Positions 1-6,256 of a stretch of DNA of 64,000 nt are shown one piece after another; position 1 is the first letter of the stretch; every line of letters begins with the position of its first letter. Position numbers and translations under genes: made by a program. The DNA lies in assembly GCA_022710725.1 (NCBI GenBank), contig JAKLGK010000005.1:62001-126000 (forward strand). The letters run 5' to 3'. The notes beneath the pieces were generated by a model, which was not told where the DNA came from, made no database searches, and saw only the letters and a program-made list of their open reading frames with translations. Origin of the DNA: Verrucomicrobiota bacterium (GTDB lineage: Bacteria > Verrucomicrobiota > Kiritimatiellia > CAIQIC01 > JAGNIJ01).

Positions 1-1
1 C

Positions 2-544
2 GGCATCGTGCACCGGCTCGACCGCGACACCAGCGGCGCGCTGGTCGTCGCCAAGACCGAGGCCGCGCTGCGCGGCCTGGCCGCCCAGTTCAAGAATCGC
101 GAGGTGCGCAAGGAGTACCTGGCCCTCGCCTGGGGACGTCCCGTGCCGGCCGAGGGCACGATCGAGACGCTGGTCGGCCGCCATCCGCGCCACCGCCAGA
201 AAATGTCCGCGCGCCCGCGATCCGGCCGCCCCGCGGTCACGCACTATGAAACCGTGCAGGCGCTCGGCCCCGCTTCGCTCCTGCGCGTCCGGATCGAGAC
301 GGGCCGCACGCACCAGATCCGCGTCCACCTCGCCCACCGGGGCCACCCGGTCGTGGGCGACACCCAGTACGGCCGTGCCCGGCCGGGCGTTCTGCCCGTC
401 GAGCCGGAACGCCAGATGCTGCACGCGGAGCGGCTCGCCTTCCGCCATCCCGTCACCGGCGCCGAGCTCGAATTCCAGGCGCCGATGCCGCCGGACATGC
501 GCGAGCTGCTGCGCGTGTTGAGCGGAGCGGCCGGCCGGGATTGA
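2..544 (+). CDS. RluA/RluD-family RNA pseudouridine synthase, 3' part only
   Basis: Enzyme that isomerises specific uridines of rRNA or tRNA to pseudouridine. The window opens inside the gene: the frame is open from base 2 and reads GIVHRLDRDTSG, the family's catalytic loop with its active-site Asp, followed by RKEYLAL and GRTHQIRVHLAH, both typical of the catalytic domain. About 180 residues are visible up to TGA 542-544. The N-terminal portion, where an S4 RNA-binding domain would sit, lies outside, so the modified site (RluC, RluD or TruC type) cannot be decided. A same-strand uracil-DNA glycosylase starts 54 nt downstream. Confidence 0.93.
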   Translation, partial: GIVHRLDRDTSGALVVAKTEAALRGLAAQFKNREVRKEYLALAWGRPVPAEGTIETLVGRHPRHRQKMSARPRSGRPAVTHYETVQALGPASLLRVRIETGRTHQIRVHLAHRGHPVVGDTQYGRARPGVLPVEPERQMLHAERLAFRHPVTGAELEFQAPMPPDMRELLRVLSGAAGRD

Positions 545-598
545 AGCCCTTTCATTTTGCTTCCCGCCGGCGCCGTTCTTGGGCATCCTGAACGCCCG

Positions 599-1354
599 AT
601 GACCACGAAATCCAAACCGTCCGACCCTCGCGCGGGGTGGCTGGCCCTGGCGCGGGAGCTGGAGTCTCACCTGCTGCATCTGCGCGAAGAGGGTGCGACC
701 GAGGTCGAGGCCGACCCGGTCCAGGTTCGCCGGCTTGCCGAGCCGCCCGTCTTCCCGCCGCCCGCTGCCGAAGGGGCGCCCGAGACGGCCGACAGCCTCG
801 CCGCCATCGCGCGGGAGGTCGACGCCTGCGCGCGCTGCCCGCTGCACAGCACGCGGACGCGCACCGTGCCGGGCCAGGGCTCGACCGCGCCGGAAATCAT
901 GTTCATCGGAGAAGGCCCGGGCGCGGACGAGGACCAGCAGGGCCTGGCGTTCGTCGGGCGCGCGGGCCAGCTGTTGACGAAGATCATCGAGGCCATGGGC
1001 TTCACCCGGGACCAGGTCTTCATCGGCAACATCGTCAAGTGCCGGCCGCCCGGGAACCGCGTGCCGATGCCGGAGGAGATGCAGACCTGCCTGCCCTTCC
1101 TGCGGCGGCAGATCGCGCTGCTCAAGCCGAAGGTCATCGTGGCGCTCGGGGCCACCGCCGTGAAGGGGCTGCTGGACGTGCAGAGCGGCATCACCCGGCT
1201 GCGCGGCCAGTGGATGAGCTACGAGGGCATCGACCTGATGCCGACCTTCCATCCCGCCTACCTGCTGCGCAATCCGTCCGGCAAGAAGGACGTGTGGGAG
1301 GACATGAAAGCCGTGCTCGCGCGGCTCGGTCGCGAGCCGCCACCGCGGAAGTAA
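599..1354 (+). CDS. Uracil-DNA glycosylase, family 4/5 (Fe-S type)
   Basis: Removes uracil from DNA as the first step of base excision repair. Motif A is seen as GEGPGADEDQQG followed by FVGRAGQLL, and motif B as HPAYLLR near the C-terminus. Cysteines in CARCP, KCRPPGNR and TCLPF are placed like the 4Fe-4S ligands of this family. The protein has 251 residues with a variable, charged N-terminal extension of about 70 residues, a form common in PVC and other bacteria. I chose ATG 599 over the in-frame ATG 557, because the extra 14 residues do not look protein-like. It ends 19 nt before a convergent gene. Confidence 0.92.
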   Translation: MTTKSKPSDPRAGWLALARELESHLLHLREEGATEVEADPVQVRRLAEPPVFPPPAAEGAPETADSLAAIAREVDACARCPLHSTRTRTVPGQGSTAPEIMFIGEGPGADEDQQGLAFVGRAGQLLTKIIEAMGFTRDQVFIGNIVKCRPPGNRVPMPEEMQTCLPFLRRQIALLKPKVIVALGATAVKGLLDVQSGITRLRGQWMSYEGIDLMPTFHPAYLLRNPSGKKDVWEDMKAVLARLGREPPPRK

Positions 1355-1369
1355 CCCGGCGCCGCCGGG
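1355..1369. terminator. Short GC hairpin between convergent genes
   Basis: CCCGGC and GCCGGG arms with a 3-nt loop lie directly after the glycosylase stop codon and just before the stop of the minus-strand gene. There is no T tract on either side. It is a possible bidirectional terminator, judged by position and stem only. Confidence 0.35.
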
Positions 1370-1373
1370 CGGG

Positions 1374-2069
1374 TCAGTCGTGCGCGGTCTGGTCGCCTTC
1401 CGGCAGTTCCACGCGGACCGTGCTTTTCTTCAGCGTCTCGTGATCGAGGCTGGTCACGCCGACGATGGCGCCGCCCAGGTGTCCGATCAGGTGCGCCAGC
1501 GCGCCGCGGCAGGAGGCGGAGCGGCCGTTGATGACCGTCAGCGTCGCCACGGAATCGGGCAGGGCCAACTGGCCGCGCAGGAAGCCCGCCTGGGACGGGA
1601 GCCGGAAGCCTTTCTGGCAGTTCGGGCAGCGGCCGCGCCGCCCGCCGTCGCTGTCGCGGACCCACAGTTTCTGGCCGCAGGAAGGGCAGCTGATTTTGAA
1701 ATCCATTTCGCCTTCCTGCCGGAACAGCAGCATGGCCAGGGGTACGTTTTTTTCCAGCGGCATGCGGCGGTAGATGGCGCGGATGCGGTCGAGCGACACG
1801 ACATCCAGGAACCGCGCCAGCAGCGCGCAGGCATGGGCGTGGCGCACCGCCTCGTCCCAGCCGGCCGTCAGCCGGGGATCGCCGGCCAGGACGCGCAGAT
1901 GCAGGCGGTGCCCCTCGATTTCCAGCTCGCCTTCGAGCCCGGCGGCGCGGGGGCATACCGCCGCCAGGAAGGCCTTGCCCAGCTCCTCGTGCAGGCAGAG
2001 CAGGAGAATCTGGGCATGGGTTCCCGGGAGGAGCGGCGCGGGCGACCCGCTGGCTGTTTCGTCCGTCAT
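1374..2069 (-). CDS. Zinc-ribbon protein of unknown function
   Basis: A protein of 231 residues that I do not recognise as a named family. The first ~130 residues are Leu/Ala rich and helical in character. A zinc ribbon follows (CPSCGQ ... CPNCQK, two CxxC knuckles about 18 residues apart), then a Ser/Thr-rich tail that mentions no catalytic motif. ATG 2069 was chosen (MTDETASG); an upstream in-frame ATG at 2108 would add 13 residues. It lies on the same strand, 51 nt downstream of another small zinc-ribbon gene, so the two may be cotranscribed. A regulatory or nucleic-acid-binding role is only a guess. Confidence 0.7.
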   Translation of the reverse strand: MTDETASGSPAPLLPGTHAQILLLCLHEELGKAFLAAVCPRAAGLEGELEIEGHRLHLRVLAGDPRLTAGWDEAVRHAHACALLARFLDVVSLDRIRAIYRRMPLEKNVPLAMLLFRQEGEMDFKISCPSCGQKLWVRDSDGGRRGRCPNCQKGFRLPSQAGFLRGQLALPDSVATLTVINGRSASCRGALAHLIGHLGGAIVGVTSLDHETLKKSTVRVELPEGDQTAHD

Positions 2070-2120
2070 GGCAGCTTGCTCTCTACTCCCATCGGGCATC
2101 GGGCGCAAGGGAAAAAACGT

Positions 2121-2354
2121 TTAAGGAAAAGCGCGGGGCCGGAGCCTTGCTCCGCCGGGCGCGGCCCGCGCCGCGCCCGCGAGCCCATGCTTCACCTCCC
2201 GGGTCCCGCAGGATTCGCCGCACGCGGCACAGCGGTACTCGTGCAGGTCGGCCTGCGGCAGGACCAGCAGCAGGCGCTCCCGCACCGGCCGCGCCGCGCG
2301 GCACCGGGGGCAGTACAACTCCGCGGCCGTCAGGTTTTCAAATTGGCGTGGCAT
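2121..2354 (-). CDS. Small zinc-ribbon protein (77 aa)
   Basis: Short protein with two CxxC pairs, CPRC near residue 15 and CAAC near residue 43, spaced as in a rubredoxin-like or zinc-ribbon knuckle, followed by an Ala/Arg-rich tail. No catalytic residues can be seen. It is first on the minus strand of a divergent pair with gcvH, and another zinc-ribbon gene follows it on the same strand. A convincing promoter sits with its -10 box only 9 nt before the ATG, which supports this being a real, probably leaderless, gene. Function unknown. Confidence 0.65.
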   Translation of the reverse strand: MPRQFENLTAAELYCPRCRAARPVRERLLLVLPQADLHEYRCAACGESCGTREVKHGLAGAARAAPGGARLRPRAFP

Positions 2355-2363
2355 GGCGGTCGC

Positions 2364-2392
2364 AATCTACCAGCCCCGCGCGCCCCCTGCAA
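2364..2392 (-). promoter_or_regulatory. Promoter of the small zinc-ribbon gene, leaderless type
   Basis: On the minus strand TTGCAG (2387-2392), a 17-nt spacer and TAGATT (2364-2369) resemble a sigma70 promoter. Only 9 nt separate the -10 box from the start codon at 2354, so transcription should begin at or next to the ATG. Confidence 0.5.
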
Positions 2393-2412
2393 GCCGCGCG
2401 GCCAAACAGGAC

Positions 2413-2440
2413 TTGTCAGCCCGCGGCCGGTTGGTATAGA
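2413..2440 (+). promoter_or_regulatory. Promoter of gcvH-lipB
   Basis: TTGTCA (2413-2418), a 16-nt spacer and TATAGA (2435-2440). The predicted start lies about 38 nt before the gcvH ATG, and GGAGA (2474-2478) supplies a ribosome binding site, so this unit has an ordinary leader. Confidence 0.55.
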
Positions 2441-2484
2441 AGGCCCCCCGTGAACTGCACCCGATGGACAATGGAGACCCGGCC

Positions 2485-2874
2485 ATGAACGTTCCCTCCG
2501 ATCTTCGCTACACCCGCACCCACGAATGGGCCCGTCTGGACGGCGGGGTGCTGACGGTGGGCATCACGGATTTTGCGCAGCACCAGCTCTCCGACCTGAC
2601 CTACGTCGAGCTGCCGAAGGTCGGCGACGAGGTCGGCGCGGGCGACGAGGTCGCCGTGGTGGAATCGGTCAAGGCCGCCTCGGACATCTACGCCCCGTGC
2701 GGCGGCGTGATCACCGAGGTCAACGCCGCCCTCCCGGACCGGCCGGATCTCATCAACCGCGATCCGTACGGCGAGGGCTGGATCTTCAAGGTGCGGCCCG
2801 CCTCGGCCGACGAGTTCGATGCGCTGATCGAGCCCGACGAGTACGAAGAGCTGCTCCCCGGCTCGGAAGGCTGA
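2485..2874 (+). CDS. gcvH: Glycine cleavage system H protein
   Basis: Lipoyl carrier of the glycine cleavage system; it shuttles the aminomethyl group between the P, T and L proteins. The 129-residue length is standard. The lipoylation motif ESVKAASD is present, with the modified lysine at about residue 63, and RTHEWARLDGG and GITDFAQHQLSDL match the family's N-terminal half. ATG 2485 is preceded by GGAGA at good spacing, whereas the upstream in-frame ATG at 2464 is not. The stop overlaps the lipB start by one base (TGATG), so the carrier and its octanoyl donor enzyme are translationally coupled. No gcvP or gcvT is in view. Confidence 0.96.
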   Translation: MNVPSDLRYTRTHEWARLDGGVLTVGITDFAQHQLSDLTYVELPKVGDEVGAGDEVAVVESVKAASDIYAPCGGVITEVNAALPDRPDLINRDPYGEGWIFKVRPASADEFDALIEPDEYEELLPGSEG

Positions 2875-3542
2875 TGTCCGCCCGCGCTTTCTTCCTGGAG
2901 TTGCCGCTGCCGTTCTCGGAGGGCGTGGAACTCCAGGAGCGGCTCGTCGAGGCCCGGGCCCGCGGGGACATTCCCGACACCGTCCTGTTTCTCGAGCACG
3001 CGCCCGTCGTCACCCTCGGCGCGCGCGGACGGACGGAGCACCTGAAGTTGTCGCGGGACGAGCTGGCGGCGCGCGGCATCGAGCTGGCGCCCGCGAGCCG
3101 CGGCGGGGATGTGACCTACCACGGGCCCGGCCAGCTGGTGATGTACCCGATCCTCAAGCTGGGCGAGCGGGAGGCCGATGCCCACGGTTATCTTTTCAAC
3201 CTGGAGGAAGTGGGCCTGCGTACGGCGGCGGACTTCGGCGTGCAGGCCTGGCGGCGGCCGGGCCTCAACGGCATCTGGACCGAGGCCGGCAAGCTCGCGG
3301 CCATCGGGTTCCGCATCCGGCGCTGGGTCACGATGCATGGGATGAGCTTCAACGTGGATCCCGACCTGGGCGGCTTCCAAGCCATTTTCCCCTGCGGCTT
3401 GCGCGAGCCTGTCACCTCGCTCCGGGCCCTGCTCGGCGGGCGCTGCCCGGCCCTTTCCGCGGTGCGGGACCGCATGGCCGTCCATTTTGGGGCGGTCTTC
3501 CAGCGGCCGCTGGCGGTCCGGGGCGGCAACCCGATGCCGTAA
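2874..3542 (+). CDS. lipB: Octanoyltransferase LipB
   Basis: Transfers octanoate from acyl carrier protein to the lipoyl lysine of carrier proteins such as GcvH, before sulfur insertion by LipA. The family signatures GGDVTYHGPGQLVMYP, GKLAAIGFRIRRW and HGMSFNV are visible, including the catalytic Lys (GKLAAIG) and the catalytic Cys in FPCG. The length, 222 residues, is normal. It starts inside the gcvH stop codon, so it depends on gcvH translation. The neighbouring substrate gene makes the assignment very safe. Confidence 0.96.
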   Translation: MSARAFFLELPLPFSEGVELQERLVEARARGDIPDTVLFLEHAPVVTLGARGRTEHLKLSRDELAARGIELAPASRGGDVTYHGPGQLVMYPILKLGEREADAHGYLFNLEEVGLRTAADFGVQAWRRPGLNGIWTEAGKLAAIGFRIRRWVTMHGMSFNVDPDLGGFQAIFPCGLREPVTSLRALLGGRCPALSAVRDRMAVHFGAVFQRPLAVRGGNPMP

Positions 3543-3562
3543 AAAAGGGCCCATCCGGCGGC

Positions 3563-3591
3563 TTGACAGGTCCGGGGGGCTGGCCTATCCT
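3563..3591 (+). promoter_or_regulatory. Promoter of rplU-rpmA
   Basis: A consensus -35 TTGACA (3563-3568), a 17-nt spacer and TATCCT (3586-3591) lie about 75 nt before the rplU ATG. This is among the best sigma70-like matches in the window and fits a ribosomal protein operon. Confidence 0.7.
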
Positions 3592-3666
3592 GTGCGCCCT
3601 TGTTAGCAGAAGTGTTGTCCCGGGCGGCCCGTTCCGGCCGGCGAAACCCTTGGAAAGAGGCTCTTC

Positions 3667-3990
3667 ATGGATGCGTATGCCGTAGTGGAAACAGGCGGAA
3701 AGCAGTACCTGGTGCGGCCGGGCGAGGTCGTCCGGGTGGAGCGGATCGCGGCGAAGGCCGGCGACAAGGTGGCCCTGGCCCCCGTCCTCGCGGTATGCAG
3801 CGGGCAGGCGGCGACGGTCATCGGCGCGCCGGTGGTCGAGGGCGCCACGGTGACGGCCACGGTCGCCCGCGAGCTGCGCGAGGACAAGGTCGTCTCGTTC
3901 AAGAAAAAGCGCCGCAAGGGCTACCGGAAGAAAATCGGCCACCGGCAGACGCTCACCGAACTCAAGATTGAAGCGATCAACGCCCCGTAA
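3667..3990 (+). CDS. rplU: 50S ribosomal protein L21
   Basis: Structural protein of the large ribosomal subunit. The start [16 protein letters not shown] and the basic segment [17 protein letters not shown] are diagnostic of bL21; the length of 107 residues is standard. GGAAAGAGG lies at a usable distance before the ATG. It is followed after 26 nt by rpmA, the usual bacterial pairing, and then obgE. Confidence 0.98.
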   Translation: MDAYAVVETGGKQYLVRPGEVVRVERIAAKAGDKVALAPVLAVCSGQAATVIGAPVVEGATVTATVARELREDKVVSFKKKRRKGYRKKIGHRQTLTELKIEAINAP

Positions 3991-4016
3991 CCCGGACGGC
4001 GCTGGAGGGAAGGTCC

Positions 4017-4271
4017 ATGGCACATAAAAAGGCAGGCGGCAGCAGTCGAAACGGGCGCGACAGCCAGGGGCAGCGTCGCGGCGTGAAGGTGTTCGGGGGC
4101 CAGACCGTCACCGCGGGCAGCATCCTGGTCCGGCAGCTCGGCACGCGCCTCGTGGCCGGCGAGAACGTCGGCATGGCGCGGGACTTCAGCCTCTTCGCGC
4201 TGAAGCCGGGCGTCGTCCAGTACGACCGCAACGGCAAGCGCGTCAACGTCCGCCTCGCGGCGGCGACCTGA
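4017..4271 (+). CDS. rpmA: 50S ribosomal protein L27
   Basis: Large-subunit protein whose N-terminus reaches the peptidyl transferase centre. [16 protein letters not shown] is the family's conserved beginning, with no cleaved N-terminal extension of the Firmicutes type. The length of 84 residues is normal. GGAGGG precedes the ATG. It is second in rplU-rpmA, and a strong palindrome separates it from obgE. Confidence 0.98.
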   Translation: MAHKKAGGSSRNGRDSQGQRRGVKVFGGQTVTAGSILVRQLGTRLVAGENVGMARDFSLFALKPGVVQYDRNGKRVNVRLAAAT

Positions 4272-4296
4272 CGGTTTCCCGTTCCTGTCCGTTTCG

Positions 4297-4323
4297 ACAA
4301 GGCGAGCCCCGGGCTCGCCTTGT
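4297..4323 (+). terminator. Long hairpin between rpmA and obgE
   Basis: ACAAGGCGAGCCC and its exact complement GGGCTCGCCTTGT are separated by one base, giving a stem of at least 11 bp with a small loop. It is followed by TTCGTC rather than a long T tract. The stem ends 6 nt before the obgE ATG, so it may end ribosomal-protein transcripts or mask obgE translation initiation instead of being a simple terminator. Confidence 0.5.
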
Positions 4324-4329
4324 TTCGTC

Positions 4330-5340
4330 ATGAAAGCCATCACCTTCATCGACCGCGCGCGGCTCTACGTCTACGCCGGCAACGGCGGCAACGGCTGCGC
4401 CTCGTTCCGCCGCGAGAAATACATCCCGCACGGCGGGCCCGACGGTGGGGACGGCGGGCGCGGCGGCAGCGTGATCCTGCGGGCCGACAAGAACGTCGAC
4501 TCGCTGCTCGATCTCTACTACGAGCCGCACCGCCGGGCCGAGCATGCCGGGCCCGGCCGCGGGAAACAGTGCACCGGGCGCGACGGCCGCGACCTGCGCG
4601 TGAAGGTTCCGCCGGGGACGCTCGTGCGGCACGAGGCCGACGGGGCGCTCGTCGGCGAGTTGCTGGCCGACGGGCAGGAGCTGGTCGTCGCCCGCGGCGG
4701 GCGCGGCGGGCTGGGCAACATGCACTTCGCCACGTCGTCGCACCGCGCGCCGCGCGAATGCACGCCCGGCACGCCGGGCGAGCAGTTCATCCTGCGTCTC
4801 GAACTGAAATCCATCGCGGACATCGGGCTCGTCGGCTACCCGAACGCCGGGAAATCCACCCTGCTGCGGGCGCTGACCGCCGCCCGGCCCAAGGTCGCCG
4901 CCTACCCGTTCACCACGCTGCATCCGGTCATCGGCACGCTGGAGCTCGGCGACGCGGAGAGCCTGCGCATCGCCGACATTCCGGGGCTGATCGACGGCGC
5001 GCACCGGGGCGTCGGGCTCGGTCACGACTTCCTGCGGCATATCGAGCGCACGAAGCTGCTCGTGTTCGTCGTCGACATGGCGGGCGTGGACGGGCGCGAT
5101 CCGTCGGACGACTGGGACAGCCTGCAGCGCGAGTTGGAGTTGTACAACGCCGAGCTCGCTCGCCGCCCGGGCCTCGTCGTGGCCAATAAGATGGACCTGC
5201 CCGAGGCGGAGGAGCGGCTGAAAGACTTCCGGAAGAAGACGAAAACCAGGCCGATCCCGATCTCGGCCCTCGCCGGCGAAGGGGTGGCGCGCTTGCGGGA
5301 GGAACTCGTCCGGCGCTGGGAAACCCTCGCGGGCGCCTGA
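4330..5340 (+). CDS. obgE: Obg-family GTPase
   Basis: Ribosome-associated GTPase involved in late 50S assembly and stress signalling. The N-terminal glycine-rich Obg domain (about 1-165) shows GGNGCASFRREKYIPHGGPDGGDGG. The G domain follows with GYPNAGKST (G1), DIPGLIDGAH (G3) and NKMD (G4). At 336 residues it is the short form without a large C-terminal extension. It follows rplU-rpmA, as in most bacteria. Its ATG has no clear Shine-Dalgarno sequence and sits right after a strong hairpin. It is the last backbone gene before the island. Confidence 0.97.
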   Translation: MKAITFIDRARLYVYAGNGGNGCASFRREKYIPHGGPDGGDGGRGGSVILRADKNVDSLLDLYYEPHRRAEHAGPGRGKQCTGRDGRDLRVKVPPGTLVRHEADGALVGELLADGQELVVARGGRGGLGNMHFATSSHRAPRECTPGTPGEQFILRLELKSIADIGLVGYPNAGKSTLLRALTAARPKVAAYPFTTLHPVIGTLELGDAESLRIADIPGLIDGAHRGVGLGHDFLRHIERTKLLVFVVDMAGVDGRDPSDDWDSLQRELELYNAELARRPGLVVANKMDLPEAEERLKDFRKKTKTRPIPISALAGEGVARLREELVRRWETLAGA

Positions 5341-5356
5341 TCCGGCGGCGAAGGCA

Positions 5357-5401
5357 GGTGGGCGTTACTGGACTCGAACCAGTGACCTCGTGCATGTGAG
5401 G
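5357..5401 (-). repeat. Left attachment site: displaced 3' half of tRNA-Val
   Basis: These 45 bp match the right-hand tRNA-Val from the anticodon loop to the acceptor end. The bases beyond the acceptor differ (the minus strand reads ACCT here, against ACCA in the intact gene), and the 5' half is replaced by unrelated sequence from 5402 on, so it cannot make a tRNA. It is best read as the original chromosomal 3' end pushed aside by integration. Confidence 0.85.
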
Positions 5402-5597
5402 GACGACAGGCCGTTTTCGCATTTCCATGAATTTACGCTACTTACTGATATGGCGATAAGTTGCGCACGTATCAGAAAACGCCAACCGTGGTCAAATGCA
5501 CAAATCGGATGCAAAAAGTGGCCGCCTCCAAACGCATGTTTTTCTTCCCTATTCGCCGCCGCCTTGCATTCCTCCGCCCGTGCTCTAGGTTTCAACC

Positions 5598-5712
5598 ATG
5601 TGCGGACGCTCTACCGTCATATCGAAGTTTCCCGAGATCCACGACGCTTGGCCACTGCCCGAGGATGAGCCCGATCTGAATAAACTCGTCCCGTCGTACA
5701 ACATCGGCCGGA
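5598..5712 (+). pseudogene. N-terminal fragment of a SRAP/YedK-like abasic-site protein
   Basis: The reading begins MCGRSTVISKF and continues to LVPSYNIGRIACAG. SRAP-domain proteins (YedK, HMCES), which crosslink to abasic sites in DNA through Cys2, begin MCGR and have a similar YNIAPTQ segment at this distance. Only about 38 residues remain before the similarity stops near 5712 at a junction with unrelated beta-helix-type sequence; a full protein is about 220 residues. The identification rests on two short motifs. It is a plausible remnant of a former cargo gene at the island's left edge. Confidence 0.5.
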
Positions 5713-5850
5713 TTGCGTGCGCGGGGCGCGTCCGTCGCGGGCGGCGGGCTCTACTTGTCCTACGGCGGGCTGGCCCGGTCGTGCACGATCAGCAACAACG
5801 TCTCGGACGAGACCGGCGGCGGCGCTAACCTCTATTACGGCGGAGCCGCT
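5713..5850 (+). pseudogene. Fragment of a beta-helix repeat surface protein
   Basis: The frame reads GGGLYLSYGGLARSCTISNN followed by a second turn with GGGANLYYGG. This glycine/asparagine pattern is that of right-handed parallel beta-helix repeats in large secreted proteins of this kind of bacterium. It has no start, no signal peptide and no continuation past about 5850, where the sequence changes character. It is therefore a broken piece joined directly to the SRAP-like fragment, evidence of recombination at the island edge. Confidence 0.45.
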
Positions 5851-6123
5851 GTTTCTGCCCTTGATGTCTTCAAGAAGAAACCCTACGAGCCCGAAAACAG
5901 CAACACCGGAGCCCAGCATCTGGAGCATCCAGTACGCAGGCTCATGATCCTGCTGCATCCAAATACCGAAAACGCAAAAGACGAGGGCCGCGACCATACA
6001 CATCACGAAGCTGAAGACTTGATATGGGGCAGACGCGTGCTTGGTTTCTGTTGGATGCCGGGTCTTCACGAATCGTTTGGCGACAAAGTGACTGGCGAGC
6101 GGGTGGAATGCTTGATAGCCCAA
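5851..6123 (-). pseudogene. Possible membrane-protein remnant
   Basis: On the minus strand an open stretch encodes LGYQAFHPLASHFVAKRF, then two hydrophobic segments (around VMCMVAALVFCVFGIWM and LGSGVAVFGLVGFLL) ending LEDIKGRN. The two segments look like real transmembrane helices and base composition is lower in GC than the surroundings. There is no ATG at its beginning (a TTG lies at 6121-6123) and no stop: the frame runs straight into the antisense of the neighbouring fragment. I read it as a truncated gene; it may also be chance. Confidence 0.3.
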
Positions 6124-6180
6124 GAGGACTAAGACCTTGAGACGAGGGAACCCCAGCGAGACCCTGCCGCCTGGACAGCC

Positions 6181-6209
6181 TTGACCGACGTCGCCGATGA
6201 CGGTAGTCT
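6181..6209 (+). promoter_or_regulatory. Likely promoter of the island's secreted-protein operon
   Basis: TTGACC (6181-6186), a 17-nt spacer and TAGTCT (6204-6209) precede the first gene by 47 nt. AGAGGA at 6242-6247 can serve as its ribosome binding site. No other good promoter is apparent before the following four genes. Confidence 0.45.
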
Positions 6210-6256
6210 GCTTGCGCACAATCGGCGGGCCGCTGACCGAAAGAGGACAATCGCGT

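Noticed and set aside
2874..3542. An alternative longer frame beginning at 2526 through lipB
   Set aside because: Its first 116 codons are the out-of-frame reading of gcvH; the ATG at 2874 overlapping the gcvH stop is the natural start.
5357..5401. A second functional tRNA-Val gene
   Set aside because: Only the 3' half is present; the acceptor 5' strand, the D arm and half of the anticodon arm are missing.
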